From Nitratireductor soli (lineage in GTDB: Bacteria; Pseudomonadota; Alphaproteobacteria; Rhizobiales; Rhizobiaceae): a stretch of 64,000 nucleotides of DNA. A program made the translations under genes and the position numbers. A model generated the notes under the pieces. The model ran no database searches and had not been told where the DNA came from. It worked only from the letters and a program-made list of their open reading frames with translations. The stretch covers positions 62,001 through 126,000 of the forward strand of contig NZ_LFVY01000006.1 in assembly GCF_001050155.1 (NCBI RefSeq), given 5' to 3'. Below are positions 26,865-35,284 of this stretch, piece after piece (the stretch's first letter is position 1; each line of letters opens with the position of its first letter).

Positions 26865-26947
26865 GTGCCGGCATCTGACAAGATGAGTCCGAATTGGCTG
26901 TCAAATGATTGATAAATTTACCAAATAACGCCTCTCGCGCGACAACT

Positions 26948-26974
26948 GGCCGGGCTTGTCCCGGCCTTCTTTTT
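26948..26974 (+). terminator. Intrinsic terminator between convergent genes
   Basis: A 7-bp stem, GGCCGGG (26948-26954) with CCCGGCC (26960-26966), and CTTGT loop are followed by TTCTTTTT. It lies about 84 bases after the aminotransferase stop and before the convergent membrane-protein gene. Confidence 0.85.
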
Positions 26975-27025
26975 GGTTGCGACGGCGCAAGCCCCTCATC
27001 CGCCCGCCGTGCAAAGAGAACCTGC

Positions 27026-28792
27026 CTACTCGATCCGCGCGGCCACGCGCGGGCCGAGATAGGCGTCGAAGCAGTCGTTGAGCGTGATGCGCTCATGGTT
27101 CCGCATGGCCGGCGCGTAGAGCTTCAGCAAATCCGCATTGGCCGTGGTGAGCGGGCAGGTGGGGTGGAGGATCAGGTTGGTCTGCCGCACCGCCTCCAGC
27201 GCCTCGGCGTCCGGCGGCGGGACGGCGCGCGTCGGGTCGGCGCCGATCGCCAAGTGAAGCGGTGCATGCCGGTCCAGGAGCCAGGGGAAGGGGTTGACGA
27301 AGTTGAGGTTCAGGATGGTTTGGAATTCGACGCCCTGTTCCGTTTCCAGCGCGCGGATCGCGTCGACGGCGTCGTCGATGGCCATCAGATGCGCGGCCTG
27401 GAAGTCGAACTCCGAATAGAACATGTAGGCGGGCAGCTCCCCTATGCGGATGAAGTCCGCATAGGTGTCGCGGTGCCTGGCATAGAAGTCGAGCATCTTC
27501 TGCGAGCGGGCGAGGATTTCCGGACGCATGTTGAGACGGGCAAGCGTCTTCAGGTTCCTGCTCGGCATGTCCACGTTCTTGATCGCGCCGATATAGGTGC
27601 GCGCGGCACGCTCGGCGGCGTTGACGAGCGGCGGCAGGGCGGCAGCGGTGGCAAGGGTGGCGGCGACGAGGAACGTGCTGCGCCGCCCCGCGTCGGGCCA
27701 GAGGCGGAGGAGGGCGGGCAGGAGCACCGGCCAGACGAAGATCAGCGCCTGGCTGCCGGTGTTCTGCGTCTCGAAGAAGATGCCGGCGACCAGCACGGCG
27801 AGGATCCAGAACGCGTCGTGGTCGAGGAAACGGCCGAGTGCGGCAAGGCGCGGCGGGGTGCGCACGGCGCGCAGTCGGTCGGCAAGCGTCCGGCGCTCGC
27901 GATGGAGCAGGAAGAGCACCAGCAGGCCCGCCGGCGCGACGATGCCGAATGTGTGCGAGGCCGCCTGGAGAAAACGCGGCAGGAGGCTTCCTTCGTTCAT
28001 GCGGACGAGTGCCAGGATGTCGCCGAGATAGGCGAGCGCGAAGCCATGCCAGACCTCCAGAAGGCCGAGGATGGCGAGGAAGATCGCTGCCGAGGCGACC
28101 GCTGTGCGCAGCGAGACGCGGCCGGCGGCAAAGGCGAAGGCGCATAGCAGCCCGCCCGAGACGAAACCGGTGATCTTGGTCAGGAACAGCGCCGTCATAC
28201 CGGTGACGATGGAGACGAGCAGCAGCCGCTGATCGCGCAGATAGACGAGCGCGACCGTCAGCACATAGAGAAGCTGGCAGACCTGCCGGTTGTAGATGCC
28301 GAACCCGTCGGAGCCGGGGAAGGAGTAGAACTCGCGCGTGTTGAAGGGCAGCACGGCGAAGGCGAGGAAGGGCAGAAGCAGGGCGAGCGCCGTGCCGCGC
28401 GATTTCGCGTCGACCTGCCACAGCGCCAGCGCCATAAGCGGCGCGGTGACGGCGAAGAGCGACCAGTGCACGAGAAGCAGCGGCTGGGCATGCGGGAAGA
28501 GTTTCACCCCGCCGGCGAAAAGATAATAGCCGAGCGGTCCCACGGGGGTGAAAAAATCGGTCGCCGGCACCTGGCCCGAGAACAGCCGGTTGGCGGCGTC
28601 GAAATAGATGAAGAGGTCCCAGTACATGGGGCCGATCGGCACGTTGAGCGGCAAGAGCAGGAGGGCCGCCATGGCGAACGCCGTCAGGCACAACAGGGCG
28701 ACCGGGCTCGTCAGGCGCGCGTGTTTCCTTGATGTCGTTTCTCGTTCGATCGCCGTTGCCATGTCTTGCCCGTGATGCATCGTTCCCGCCAT
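27026..28792 (-). CDS. Polytopic membrane protein, GT-C-like glycosyltransferase candidate
   Basis: 588-residue protein (from the ATG at 28792) with about ten transmembrane helices and a C-terminal soluble domain of about 190 residues. The first periplasmic loop contains MYWDLFIYFDAANRLFSGQ then VPATDFFTPVGPLGYYLF, the acidic loop arrangement common in GT-C enzymes that use polyprenyl-phosphate sugars. I do not recognise a specific family. It converges on the DprE1/UbiA-like cluster, which would make its donor, and this context drives the call. The frame is open to a TTG at 28822; ATGs at 28780 and 28762 are alternative starts. Confidence 0.65.
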   Translation of the reverse strand: MAGTMHHGQDMATAIERETTSRKHARLTSPVALLCLTAFAMAALLLLPLNVPIGPMYWDLFIYFDAANRLFSGQVPATDFFTPVGPLGYYLFAGGVKLFPHAQPLLLVHWSLFAVTAPLMALALWQVDAKSRGTALALLLPFLAFAVLPFNTREFYSFPGSDGFGIYNRQVCQLLYVLTVALVYLRDQRLLLVSIVTGMTALFLTKITGFVSGGLLCAFAFAAGRVSLRTAVASAAIFLAILGLLEVWHGFALAYLGDILALVRMNEGSLLPRFLQAASHTFGIVAPAGLLVLFLLHRERRTLADRLRAVRTPPRLAALGRFLDHDAFWILAVLVAGIFFETQNTGSQALIFVWPVLLPALLRLWPDAGRRSTFLVAATLATAAALPPLVNAAERAARTYIGAIKNVDMPSRNLKTLARLNMRPEILARSQKMLDFYARHRDTYADFIRIGELPAYMFYSEFDFQAAHLMAIDDAVDAIRALETEQGVEFQTILNLNFVNPFPWLLDRHAPLHLAIGADPTRAVPPPDAEALEAVRQTNLILHPTCPLTTANADLLKLYAPAMRNHERITLNDCFDAYLGPRVAARIE

Positions 28793-29026
28793 TCCGCTAG
28801 CTTCTACAGCAGAGGCGATCAAAAGAGGTTAATTCGCTGGCTCAATCGCCGGTCCACCGCCCACCACCCGCCGCCGTCTGCCGCGTCCGATGGCGTGGGC
28901 CGTTTCAGTGATGTCGCATTCAGGCAATGAAGGGCCCGCTTGCCCGGACTAGATTGCGCTGCAAGAGTGGATCGATCACGGCGGCGCCTAAGCCCGGCCG
29001 TATGATGGCGAGGGAGAATGCCGACG

Positions 29027-31546
29027 ATGAAAACTGAGGCGCGGGCGGTGGTCATCGGCGGCGGTGTGGTTGGCGTTTCGACGCTCTATCACCTGGCGAA
29101 AAAGGGTTGGTCCGATGTGGTGCTCGTCGAGCGCAAGGAACTGACGTCCGGCTCGACCTGGCACGCGGCCGGGCTGCTTCCCTTGTTCAACATGAGCTAT
29201 TCGGTCGGCCAGATCCACAAATACTCGGTGAAGTTCTACCAGGAGCTGCAGGAAGAGACCGGCATGAATGTCGGTTTCACCCAATGCTCCAACATCCGCC
29301 TGGCGCGGACCAGGGATCGCTGGGACGAGTACATGTATTATGCGGGCATTGCCGAGACCATCGGCGTGCCGGTGAAGCTCTTGACGCCCGACGAGGTCAA
29401 GGAGGCCTGGCCATTGTGCGAGACGGACGGGCTCCTCGGCGCGATCCAGCATCCCGACGATGGCTACATTCAGCCGGCGGACCTGACCCAGGCGCTGGCC
29501 AAGGGTGCGCGCGACCTCGGCGCGGCGATCCACCGCAACACGGCGGTGACGGCCATCGAGCCGCAGGCGGATGGCGGCTGGGTGGTGAAGACCGACAAGG
29601 GCGACATCGCCTGCGAGCACGTCGTTTCCTGCACCGGCAACTTCGCCCGCAAGACGGGCGCCATGGTCGGGCTCGACGTGCCGGTCATCCCGGTCGAGCA
29701 TCAATACATCGTCACAGAGCCGCATCCGGCCATCATCGCCCGCAAGAAAGCGGGCCTTCCGGAGATGGGGGTGCTGCGCGAGAGCGACTCTTCCTGGTAC
29801 ATGCGCGAGGAGAATGGCGGACTTTTGCTTGGACCCTACGAGGTCGGGGCGCCATGCTGTTATGTCGACGGTCCGTCGGACGACAGCGAGTACGAGCTGT
29901 TTCAGGAGGATCTGGACCGGTTGATGCCCTATGTGGAAACGGCGATCGCCCGCGTCCCAGCCTTCGGCGAGGTGGGCATCAAGAAGATCTACAATGGCGC
30001 CATCGCCTACACGCCCGACGGCTCGCCGATCATCGGCCCGGCGCCCGGCCTGAAAAATTTCTGGCTCAACGAGGGCCATTCCTTCGGCGTGACGGCGGCA
30101 GGCGGGGCCGGTTGGCAGCTTGCCGAATGGATCGTCGAGGGCGAACCGTCGATCGACATGATGGGCGTCGATCCGCGCCGCTTCGGTCCGTATGCGACGG
30201 AAGGCTATCTGCGGGAGAAGAACGAGGAGGCTTACGCCAATGTCTTCACGCTGCATTATCCCGACGAGGAGCGCGCTGCCGCGCGTCCGCTGAAGACGAC
30301 GCCCTGCTACGAGCGGATGAAGGCGCACGGCGCGGTGTTCGGCTCGGTCTATGGCTGGGAGCGGCCCAACTGGTTCGCGCCGGAGGGCCTGTCGGTGCCG
30401 CAGGATGAGCTTGGCGTCGGGGCGGACGTGCTGTTGAACTACAACCACGCGCCGGCGTTGCCGGACGGGCGGATTGTCGAGAAATGGTCGTTCCGCCGCT
30501 CGAACTATTTTGCGCATGTCGGCAATGAAGTGAAGAATGTCCACGAGAATGTCGGCCTGCTCGACATGTCGGCCTTCGCCAAGATGGAGGTCTCCGGCCC
30601 CGGCGCGCGGGCCTGGCTGGACAGCATCCTGGCCAACCGCATTCCAAAGAAGCAGGGCAGGGTGGCGCTCTGCCACCTGTTGACGAAGAATGGCGGGGTG
30701 CGCTCGGAATTCACCGTCTATGAGTGGAAGCTAGGCCGCTTCTACCTGGTTTCGGCCGGCGCCTATGAGGCGCACGACCATGACGTGCTGCACAAGCTTT
30801 TGCCGGCCGACGGCTCGGTGGCGCTGAAACCGATCACCCAGCAGTATGGCGTGCTGGTGCTGGCCGGGCCGAAAAGCCGCGACGTCTTGCGCAAGGTGAC
30901 GCGCACCAGCCTTTCCAACGCAGACTTCCCCTGGCTGTCCGGCAAGCCGGTTTCAATCGGGGCGGCCAGCGCGCATGCGCTCCGCGTCAATTTCGTCGGC
31001 GAACTGGGCTGGGAACTGCATCATCCGATCGAAATGCAGAACGCCATTTTCGATACGCTGATGGAGGCCGGCGCCGAATTCGGCATCAAGCCGTTCGGCA
31101 TCCGCGCCATGACGGCGATGGCGATCGAGAAGAGCTACCGGCTGATCCCGCGCGAACTGTCGATCGAATACACGGCCTGGGAGAGCGGGCTCGACCGCTT
31201 CGTGCATCCCGACAAGGGCGATTTCATCGGCCGCGATGCGCTTCTGCGCCAGCGCGAGGCCGGTCCGGGCTGGACCTATGCGACGCTGGAGGTGCATGGG
31301 GTGGAAGATGCCGATGCACGCGGTAATGAGGCGATCTACTGGGATGGGCAATTGATCGGCCGCGCCACGCATGGCGGCTTTGGCTGGCGCACCGGCAAGA
31401 GCCTGGCGCTCGCCATGCTGCGACCCGAACATGCGGACGCGGGCACGGACCTCGAGATCAAGATACTCGGCAAGCTGCATGCGGCGACCGTCATCGAGGA
31501 AAGCCCGTTCGATCCGCAGAATGCGGCGCTGCGCACCGACTGCTGA
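29027..31546 (+). CDS. Dimethylglycine dehydrogenase-type FAD/GcvT oxidoreductase
   Basis: 839-residue two-domain enzyme. The N-terminal DAO-type FAD domain has the motif VVIGGGVVGVSTLYHLAKKG, then SGSTWHAAGL, where the His (residue 46) matches the covalent FAD attachment site of mammalian dimethylglycine dehydrogenase. The C-terminal half (about residue 430 onward) is GcvT/folate-binding (VGLLDMSAFAKMEVSGPGA; FVGELGWELH). It would demethylate dimethylglycine (or sarcosine) and pass formaldehyde to tetrahydrofolate. ATGs at 29018 and 29027 are possible; 29027 has better spacing to AGGGAG. It fits between the MttB system and sarcosine oxidase. Confidence 0.86.
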   Translation: MKTEARAVVIGGGVVGVSTLYHLAKKGWSDVVLVERKELTSGSTWHAAGLLPLFNMSYSVGQIHKYSVKFYQELQEETGMNVGFTQCSNIRLARTRDRWDEYMYYAGIAETIGVPVKLLTPDEVKEAWPLCETDGLLGAIQHPDDGYIQPADLTQALAKGARDLGAAIHRNTAVTAIEPQADGGWVVKTDKGDIACEHVVSCTGNFARKTGAMVGLDVPVIPVEHQYIVTEPHPAIIARKKAGLPEMGVLRESDSSWYMREENGGLLLGPYEVGAPCCYVDGPSDDSEYELFQEDLDRLMPYVETAIARVPAFGEVGIKKIYNGAIAYTPDGSPIIGPAPGLKNFWLNEGHSFGVTAAGGAGWQLAEWIVEGEPSIDMMGVDPRRFGPYATEGYLREKNEEAYANVFTLHYPDEERAAARPLKTTPCYERMKAHGAVFGSVYGWERPNWFAPEGLSVPQDELGVGADVLLNYNHAPALPDGRIVEKWSFRRSNYFAHVGNEVKNVHENVGLLDMSAFAKMEVSGPGARAWLDSILANRIPKKQGRVALCHLLTKNGGVRSEFTVYEWKLGRFYLVSAGAYEAHDHDVLHKLLPADGSVALKPITQQYGVLVLAGPKSRDVLRKVTRTSLSNADFPWLSGKPVSIGAASAHALRVNFVGELGWELHHPIEMQNAIFDTLMEAGAEFGIKPFGIRAMTAMAIEKSYRLIPRELSIEYTAWESGLDRFVHPDKGDFIGRDALLRQREAGPGWTYATLEVHGVEDADARGNEAIYWDGQLIGRATHGGFGWRTGKSLALAMLRPEHADAGTDLEIKILGKLHAATVIEESPFDPQNAALRTDC

Positions 31547-31645
31547 GCGAATCCCGCGTCCACCGGTCGCGTGAATGTGATCGAGCGGCGCCGTGCGAGA
31601 CCAGACAGCGTTTGCCGGCCGTGGTCTATGCGGTAGACTGTGGAT

Positions 31646-32485
31646 ATGTCCAGGTCGATTGGAGGTCTGCGTTTCCTCGGTCGCGGCGCGTTGGTCGCGA
31701 TGGGTGTCCTGTGCGGCCTCCTGGCAGCGGGGCAGCCGGTTGCCAGGGCACAGGAAGCCGTCGATGTCGAGCTGGTGCTGGCCGTCGATGTGTCTCTGTC
31801 GATGTCGGCTGACGAACTGGAAATCCAGCGCAAGGGCTATGTCGCCGCCTTGACGCACAAGGAGGTGATCGACGCCATTCTCGATGGCGTGCATGGCAAG
31901 ATCGCCATCACCTATTTCGAGTGGGCCGGCTCTTTCTCCCAGCATGTGATCGTTCCATGGACGGTGATCGCATCGGCGGAGGATGCTGCCCGGGTGGCGA
32001 CGCAATTGTCCGCCAAGCCGCCCAGCAGCGCGCGCCGTACGTCGATCTCCGGAGCACTGCAGTTTGCCGGCGACCTCTTCGCCGAAAGCGGCTTTCGCGG
32101 CCTGCGCCGGGTGGTCGACGTGTCGGGCGATGGACCGAACAATCAGGGCGCGCCACTGGTCGCCGCGCGCGATGCGCTGATCAGCGTCGGCATAACGGTC
32201 AACGGGCTGCCGCTGATGACCAATGGCGGCCTGACCAGCGGTTTCGATGTGCGCGATCTGGATGTCTATTATCGCGAATGTGTGATCGGCGGCCCGGGTG
32301 CCTTCATGATTCCGGTCAATGACTGGTCGCAGTTTCCCGAAGCCGTCCGCCGCAAGCTGGTGCTCGAACTGGCTTGGCAGGACGATCATCCCATGCCGGT
32401 GATCCTCGCGCAGACCGGCGGCTATGACTGCCTGATCGGCGAGAAGATGTGGCGCGACCGCTCCTGGATGTGGACCGACCCCTGA
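31646..32485 (+). CDS. DUF1194 secreted VWA-like protein
   Basis: 279-residue exported protein. A signal peptide (ALVAMGVLCGLLAAGQPVARA) is followed by a von Willebrand A-like domain with the metal-ion-dependent adhesion motif DVSLSMS and 'VVDVSGDGPNNQG'. The DUF1194 family is common in Rhizobiales and its function is unknown. A GTG six bases upstream is an alternative start. No operon link is evident beyond the same orientation as the upstream dehydrogenase (about 100 bases apart). Confidence 0.85.
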   Translation: MSRSIGGLRFLGRGALVAMGVLCGLLAAGQPVARAQEAVDVELVLAVDVSLSMSADELEIQRKGYVAALTHKEVIDAILDGVHGKIAITYFEWAGSFSQHVIVPWTVIASAEDAARVATQLSAKPPSSARRTSISGALQFAGDLFAESGFRGLRRVVDVSGDGPNNQGAPLVAARDALISVGITVNGLPLMTNGGLTSGFDVRDLDVYYRECVIGGPGAFMIPVNDWSQFPEAVRRKLVLELAWQDDHPMPVILAQTGGYDCLIGEKMWRDRSWMWTDP

Positions 32486-32509
32486 GAGCGGTCACGCCTG
32501 ATCTTTTCC

Positions 32510-33001
32510 CTACAGCTTCGATGCCACGGCTTCCATCTGCTCGGCGACCTGGCCCCAGCCTTCGTGGAAGCCCATCTTTTCGTGCGCTTCCAGGTCTTCC
32601 TTCGTCCAATGCAATGCACGCGCGATGTAGCGTGTCTTGCCGTCGCCGGCGTCCTCCAGGGTAATGATGGCGGTGAAGAAGGGTTTTTCCGATGGCTGCC
32701 AGGCGCTGGTGTAGGCGTCCGTGACGACGATCTTCTCGTTCTCGACGATCTCCAGATAGACGCCCGCATTGGGATACTCATTGCCCTCGGGGTCTTTCAT
32801 GACGATCAGGCTGGCCCCGCCGGGGCGCACGTCGATCTCTGCCTTGGCAATGGTCCATGGAGCAGGGACGAACCATTGCTTGAGAATGTCCGCATCCGTC
32901 CAGGCGCGGAAAATCTTCTCGCGCGGCGCGTCGATGATGCGCGCCAGCACGAGTTCACGGTCGGATTCGGGCTTGATGTCGATCGGGGTGGCCATTGTCA
33001 T
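32510..33001 (-). CDS. SRPBCC (AHSA1/START-like) domain protein
   Basis: 163-residue protein of the Activator-of-Hsp90/START-like (SRPBCC) superfamily. The typical N-terminal strand is LVLARIIDAPREKIFRAWTD followed by LKQWFVPAPW, and the C-terminal helix is GWGQVAEQMEAVASKL. These proteins bind hydrophobic ligands and the specific role is unknown. GAGGAGAAA directly precedes the ATG. It is downstream of, and on the same strand as, the GbdR-like regulator. Confidence 0.88.
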   Translation of the reverse strand: MTMATPIDIKPESDRELVLARIIDAPREKIFRAWTDADILKQWFVPAPWTIAKAEIDVRPGGASLIVMKDPEGNEYPNAGVYLEIVENEKIVVTDAYTSAWQPSEKPFFTAIITLEDAGDGKTRYIARALHWTKEDLEAHEKMGFHEGWGQVAEQMEAVASKL

Positions 33002-33104
33002 TTTCTCCTCTGATTGTCTTCTGGCTCAAGGACGGTCGGCCCAGGCACGATCCGACACCGAGTCGATTTTTTTGTGAAATGGCCGGCGGGCGATTGCTTT
33101 CGCG

Positions 33105-34103
33105 TCACGCGACGAGCAGTTGCTTTCGGTCGGCGCGCTCCTGTTGCGGCGAGCGGGCATAGAGTTCGCGATAGCATTTGGAGAAATGCGAGGCCGAGAC
33201 GAAGCCGCAGGCGACCGCCACTTCGACGACAGGCATGGGCGACTGAATCAGCAGGTGACGCGCCCGGTCGAGGCGTATCTCCAGATAATAACGCGCCGGC
33301 GAGCGACCCATTTCCTGACGGAAAAGGCGCTCGATCTGGCGGCGCGACAGGCCGACGCCCTGGGCGATTTCGACGAGGGACAAGGGCTCGGAGAGATTGG
33401 CCTCCATCAGCTCGATGATGGTCAGGACCTTCGAGTTCTGCACGCCGAGCCTGGCCCTCAGCGGCAGGCGCTGTCGGTCGGAAGGGCTGCGCACGCGGTC
33501 GGTCAGCAATTGCTCGCAGACGCGGTTGATCAGGCTGTCGTCGAAATCCTCGCCGATCAGCCGGAGCATCATGTCCATCGCCGCTGTGCCGCCGGCGCAG
33601 GTGTAGATGTTGGCTTCCATCTCGAACAGATCGGCGAAGACATTGGCTTTCGGGTATTTTTCCGCGAAGCCCGGCAGGTTTTCCCAGTGAATGGCGCAGC
33701 GTTTGTCGGCAAGCAGTCCGGCGGCGGCCAGCACATGCGCCGCAGTGCATAAACCGCCGATCGCCACGCCGCGATTGTATTCCTCGCGCAGCCAGGCAAA
33801 CACCGTCTTGTCATTGTAGGTCTCGATGTTGAGGCCGCCGCAGACGATGACCATGGAAGGGCGCTCGTGATTGCCCATCTTGCGGCGCTCATCGGCAAGC
33901 GACGCGCCGACCGCCACCTCGACGCCATTGGACGCCCGAACAGGGGTGCCGTCGGCACTGGCCAGCCGCCATTGATAGGCTTCATAGCCGGCCATTCGGT
34001 TGGCCATGCGCAACGGTTCCAATGCGGCGGCGAAGGCCATCATCGTGAAATCGGGAATGAGAAAGAAAACAATCGATCTCTTGCAGACGTTTTCGCCCGG
34101 CAT
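33105..34103 (-). CDS. GlxA/GbdR-type AraC-family regulator
   Basis: 332-residue transcription factor with an N-terminal DJ-1/PfpI-like (GATase1) domain (SIVFFLIPDFTMMAFAAALE; GGLCTAAHVLAAAG) and a C-terminal AraC double HTH (SLVEIAQGVGLSRRQIERLF; VEVAVACGFVSASHFSKCYR). This architecture is that of GbdR, which senses glycine betaine and dimethylglycine and activates their catabolic genes. The location between dimethylglycine dehydrogenase and the corrinoid methyltransferase cluster supports that role. Direct ligand and targets cannot be read from the sequence. Confidence 0.85.
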   Translation of the reverse strand: MPGENVCKRSIVFFLIPDFTMMAFAAALEPLRMANRMAGYEAYQWRLASADGTPVRASNGVEVAVGASLADERRKMGNHERPSMVIVCGGLNIETYNDKTVFAWLREEYNRGVAIGGLCTAAHVLAAAGLLADKRCAIHWENLPGFAEKYPKANVFADLFEMEANIYTCAGGTAAMDMMLRLIGEDFDDSLINRVCEQLLTDRVRSPSDRQRLPLRARLGVQNSKVLTIIELMEANLSEPLSLVEIAQGVGLSRRQIERLFRQEMGRSPARYYLEIRLDRARHLLIQSPMPVVEVAVACGFVSASHFSKCYRELYARSPQQERADRKQLLVA

Positions 34104-34292
34104 TCCACCCTCCCGAGTGCGCGTGGCAGTCGCTTCAGATCATGAAGCTGTCGTCAAAGCGTCATCAGGAAAGCCGTTTCCTGTCAATGCATTCGCCGCG
34201 CAGCGGGAGACTTTTTCAAGGCGCTTTCCGGCAACGCGAAACGCCGCGGCGGTTGCCCACGCGGCGCTGGCGGTTCGGCTGGACCGAATGGT

Positions 34293-34433
34293 TCAGCTGA
34301 TAAGGAAGCCGAGGCGGGAGGCGGCGAGCGCGCCGGTTTCGCCGGGCATGGTGCGGCCGAGCCGCTGACGGGCGAAAACGGTGGTCGGGTTGCTCTTTTG
34401 GCTGCGGCGTATGAAGCGGGTCAGGAATTTCAT
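34293..34433 (-). CDS. Small basic protein of unknown function
   Basis: 46-residue ORF starting MKFLTRFIRRSQKSNPTTVF and ending AASRLGFLIS. It is preceded by GGAGATGCAAG at plausible spacing. It is Arg/Lys-rich with an amphipathic N-terminus, somewhat like the very small DUF1127-neighbour proteins of rhizobia. No family is recognised; it could be spurious. Confidence 0.45.
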   Translation of the reverse strand: MKFLTRFIRRSQKSNPTTVFARQRLGRTMPGETGALAASRLGFLIS

Positions 34434-34582
34434 CTTGCATCTCCATCGAAAGACTTCGGCTCTCACCGAGCGCCTTCACATGCGTGATGGATTGGGGTCG
34501 CTCGTTATTGCAGTGCACAATACCCGGTGAAAGGCGTCTGCGAGGCGGAAAATGCGAAGCGCGCAGCGGGAAATGCGACATC

Positions 34583-34686
34583 AGAGCATTCTGCAGCCAG
34601 GTGGTTTCACCTGATGTCCGCATAAATGCGGAACAGCAAAGAGATAGAGCGTCCTTTATGCGTCCGAATGGACGCATGGCGCTCTA
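34583..34686 (-). repeat. Composite palindromic repeat R4 (inverted module B, then module A)
   Basis: On the plus strand it reads AGAGCATTCTGCAG...CAGGTG-GTTT-CACCTG...GCATAAATGC, the inverse of module B. Module A follows, with stem ATGCGTCC-GAAT-GGACGCAT and ending GGCGCTCTA. Compared with R2, the outer pair of the A stem changes from G-C to A-T with pairing kept. Confidence 0.8.
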
Positions 34687-34703
34687 ACGGCAATCAGACT
34701 GGG

Positions 34704-34733
34704 AAAATCGGCTCCGGCGCTTGCGTCGGAGCC
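34704..34733 (-). terminator. Probable terminator for the small-protein genes
   Basis: Read on the minus strand, GGCTCCG pairs with CGGAGCC (34710-34716 and 34727-34733) across a 10-base loop, and a short T-run (GATTTTCCC) follows. It is about 65 bases after the stop of the 42-residue gene. Confidence 0.55.
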
Positions 34734-34796
34734 GTTCATTCCATGCTGCCGCTGGCGGGCGCTTGCATCGGGGTCGTTGTCCTCGTGTCCATCAAA

Positions 34797-34925
34797 CTAT
34801 CGGGGATCCTTGTCTTGGCGTTCGTCACGCCGAGGGTTCGGACGTCCATGTCGGGCATGGTCCATCATCGTGTCGTATTCGACGAGGAATGCCCTTATCG
34901 CTTGCCAGACTTTTGCTGCGGTCAT
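34797..34925 (-). CDS. Small protein downstream of DUF1127 gene
   Basis: 42-residue ORF, starting MTAAKVWQAIRAFLVEYDTM and ending ERQDKDPR, highly charged at the C-terminus. AGGAG lies 10-12 bases upstream of the ATG at 34925. It is 44 bases downstream of the DUF1127 gene on the same strand and so is likely co-transcribed. The frame stays open further upstream only as an antisense-like extension across the DUF1127 gene. No family recognised. Confidence 0.5.
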   Translation of the reverse strand: MTAAKVWQAIRAFLVEYDTMMDHARHGRPNPRRDERQDKDPR

Positions 34926-34969
34926 TGTCAAACGCGCTCCTGTTTTCTGCTGGTTTTGCTCGTCGCGGG

Positions 34970-35152
34970 TCAAAAGCGCACGACGCTCCGATCGCCGAGG
35001 TCGTCGGGCTGCATCTGGGTGTATTGGCTCGGCCAGCCGATATCCTTGCGGATTTCCGCCGGCAGGCTGCCGATGACGCGCTCCGTGCGGCGCTTGTTGA
35101 TTGCCTGCCGATAGCGGCGGAAATAGCGGTTGAAATGGGTCAAGACGGTCAT
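34970..35152 (-). CDS. DUF1127 (YjiS-like) small protein
   Basis: 60-residue Arg-rich protein with the DUF1127 core: aromatic/basic N-terminus (FNRYFRRYRQAINKRRTERV) and SLPAEIRKDIGWP, where the (K/D)DIG motif is the family hallmark. In alphaproteobacteria such proteins affect RNA turnover or phosphate and carbon regulation, but this one is uncharacterised. It is divergent from the LysR gene, with a 132-bp shared region. Confidence 0.85.
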   Translation of the reverse strand: MTVLTHFNRYFRRYRQAINKRRTERVIGSLPAEIRKDIGWPSQYTQMQPDDLGDRSVVRF

Positions 35153-35284
35153 CTCTCTTCTCCTGGTTCTGTTGCGGCACCTATGATCGTTGCCTTGTGA
35201 TCTTGACTATGCGGCAAGCTTGATGTTCAATCAAACGCAATTGAATGATCTTTTTGTTCAAAGTTTTTGAATCTGGAGGCGACC

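Larger units (their letters stand above)
34434..34796. other. Intergenic region with composite repeat and hairpin
   Basis: This 363-bp spacer contains composite repeat R4 (34583-34686) and a terminator-like hairpin for the minus-strand small genes (34704-34733). No further gene was found. Confidence 0.65.
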
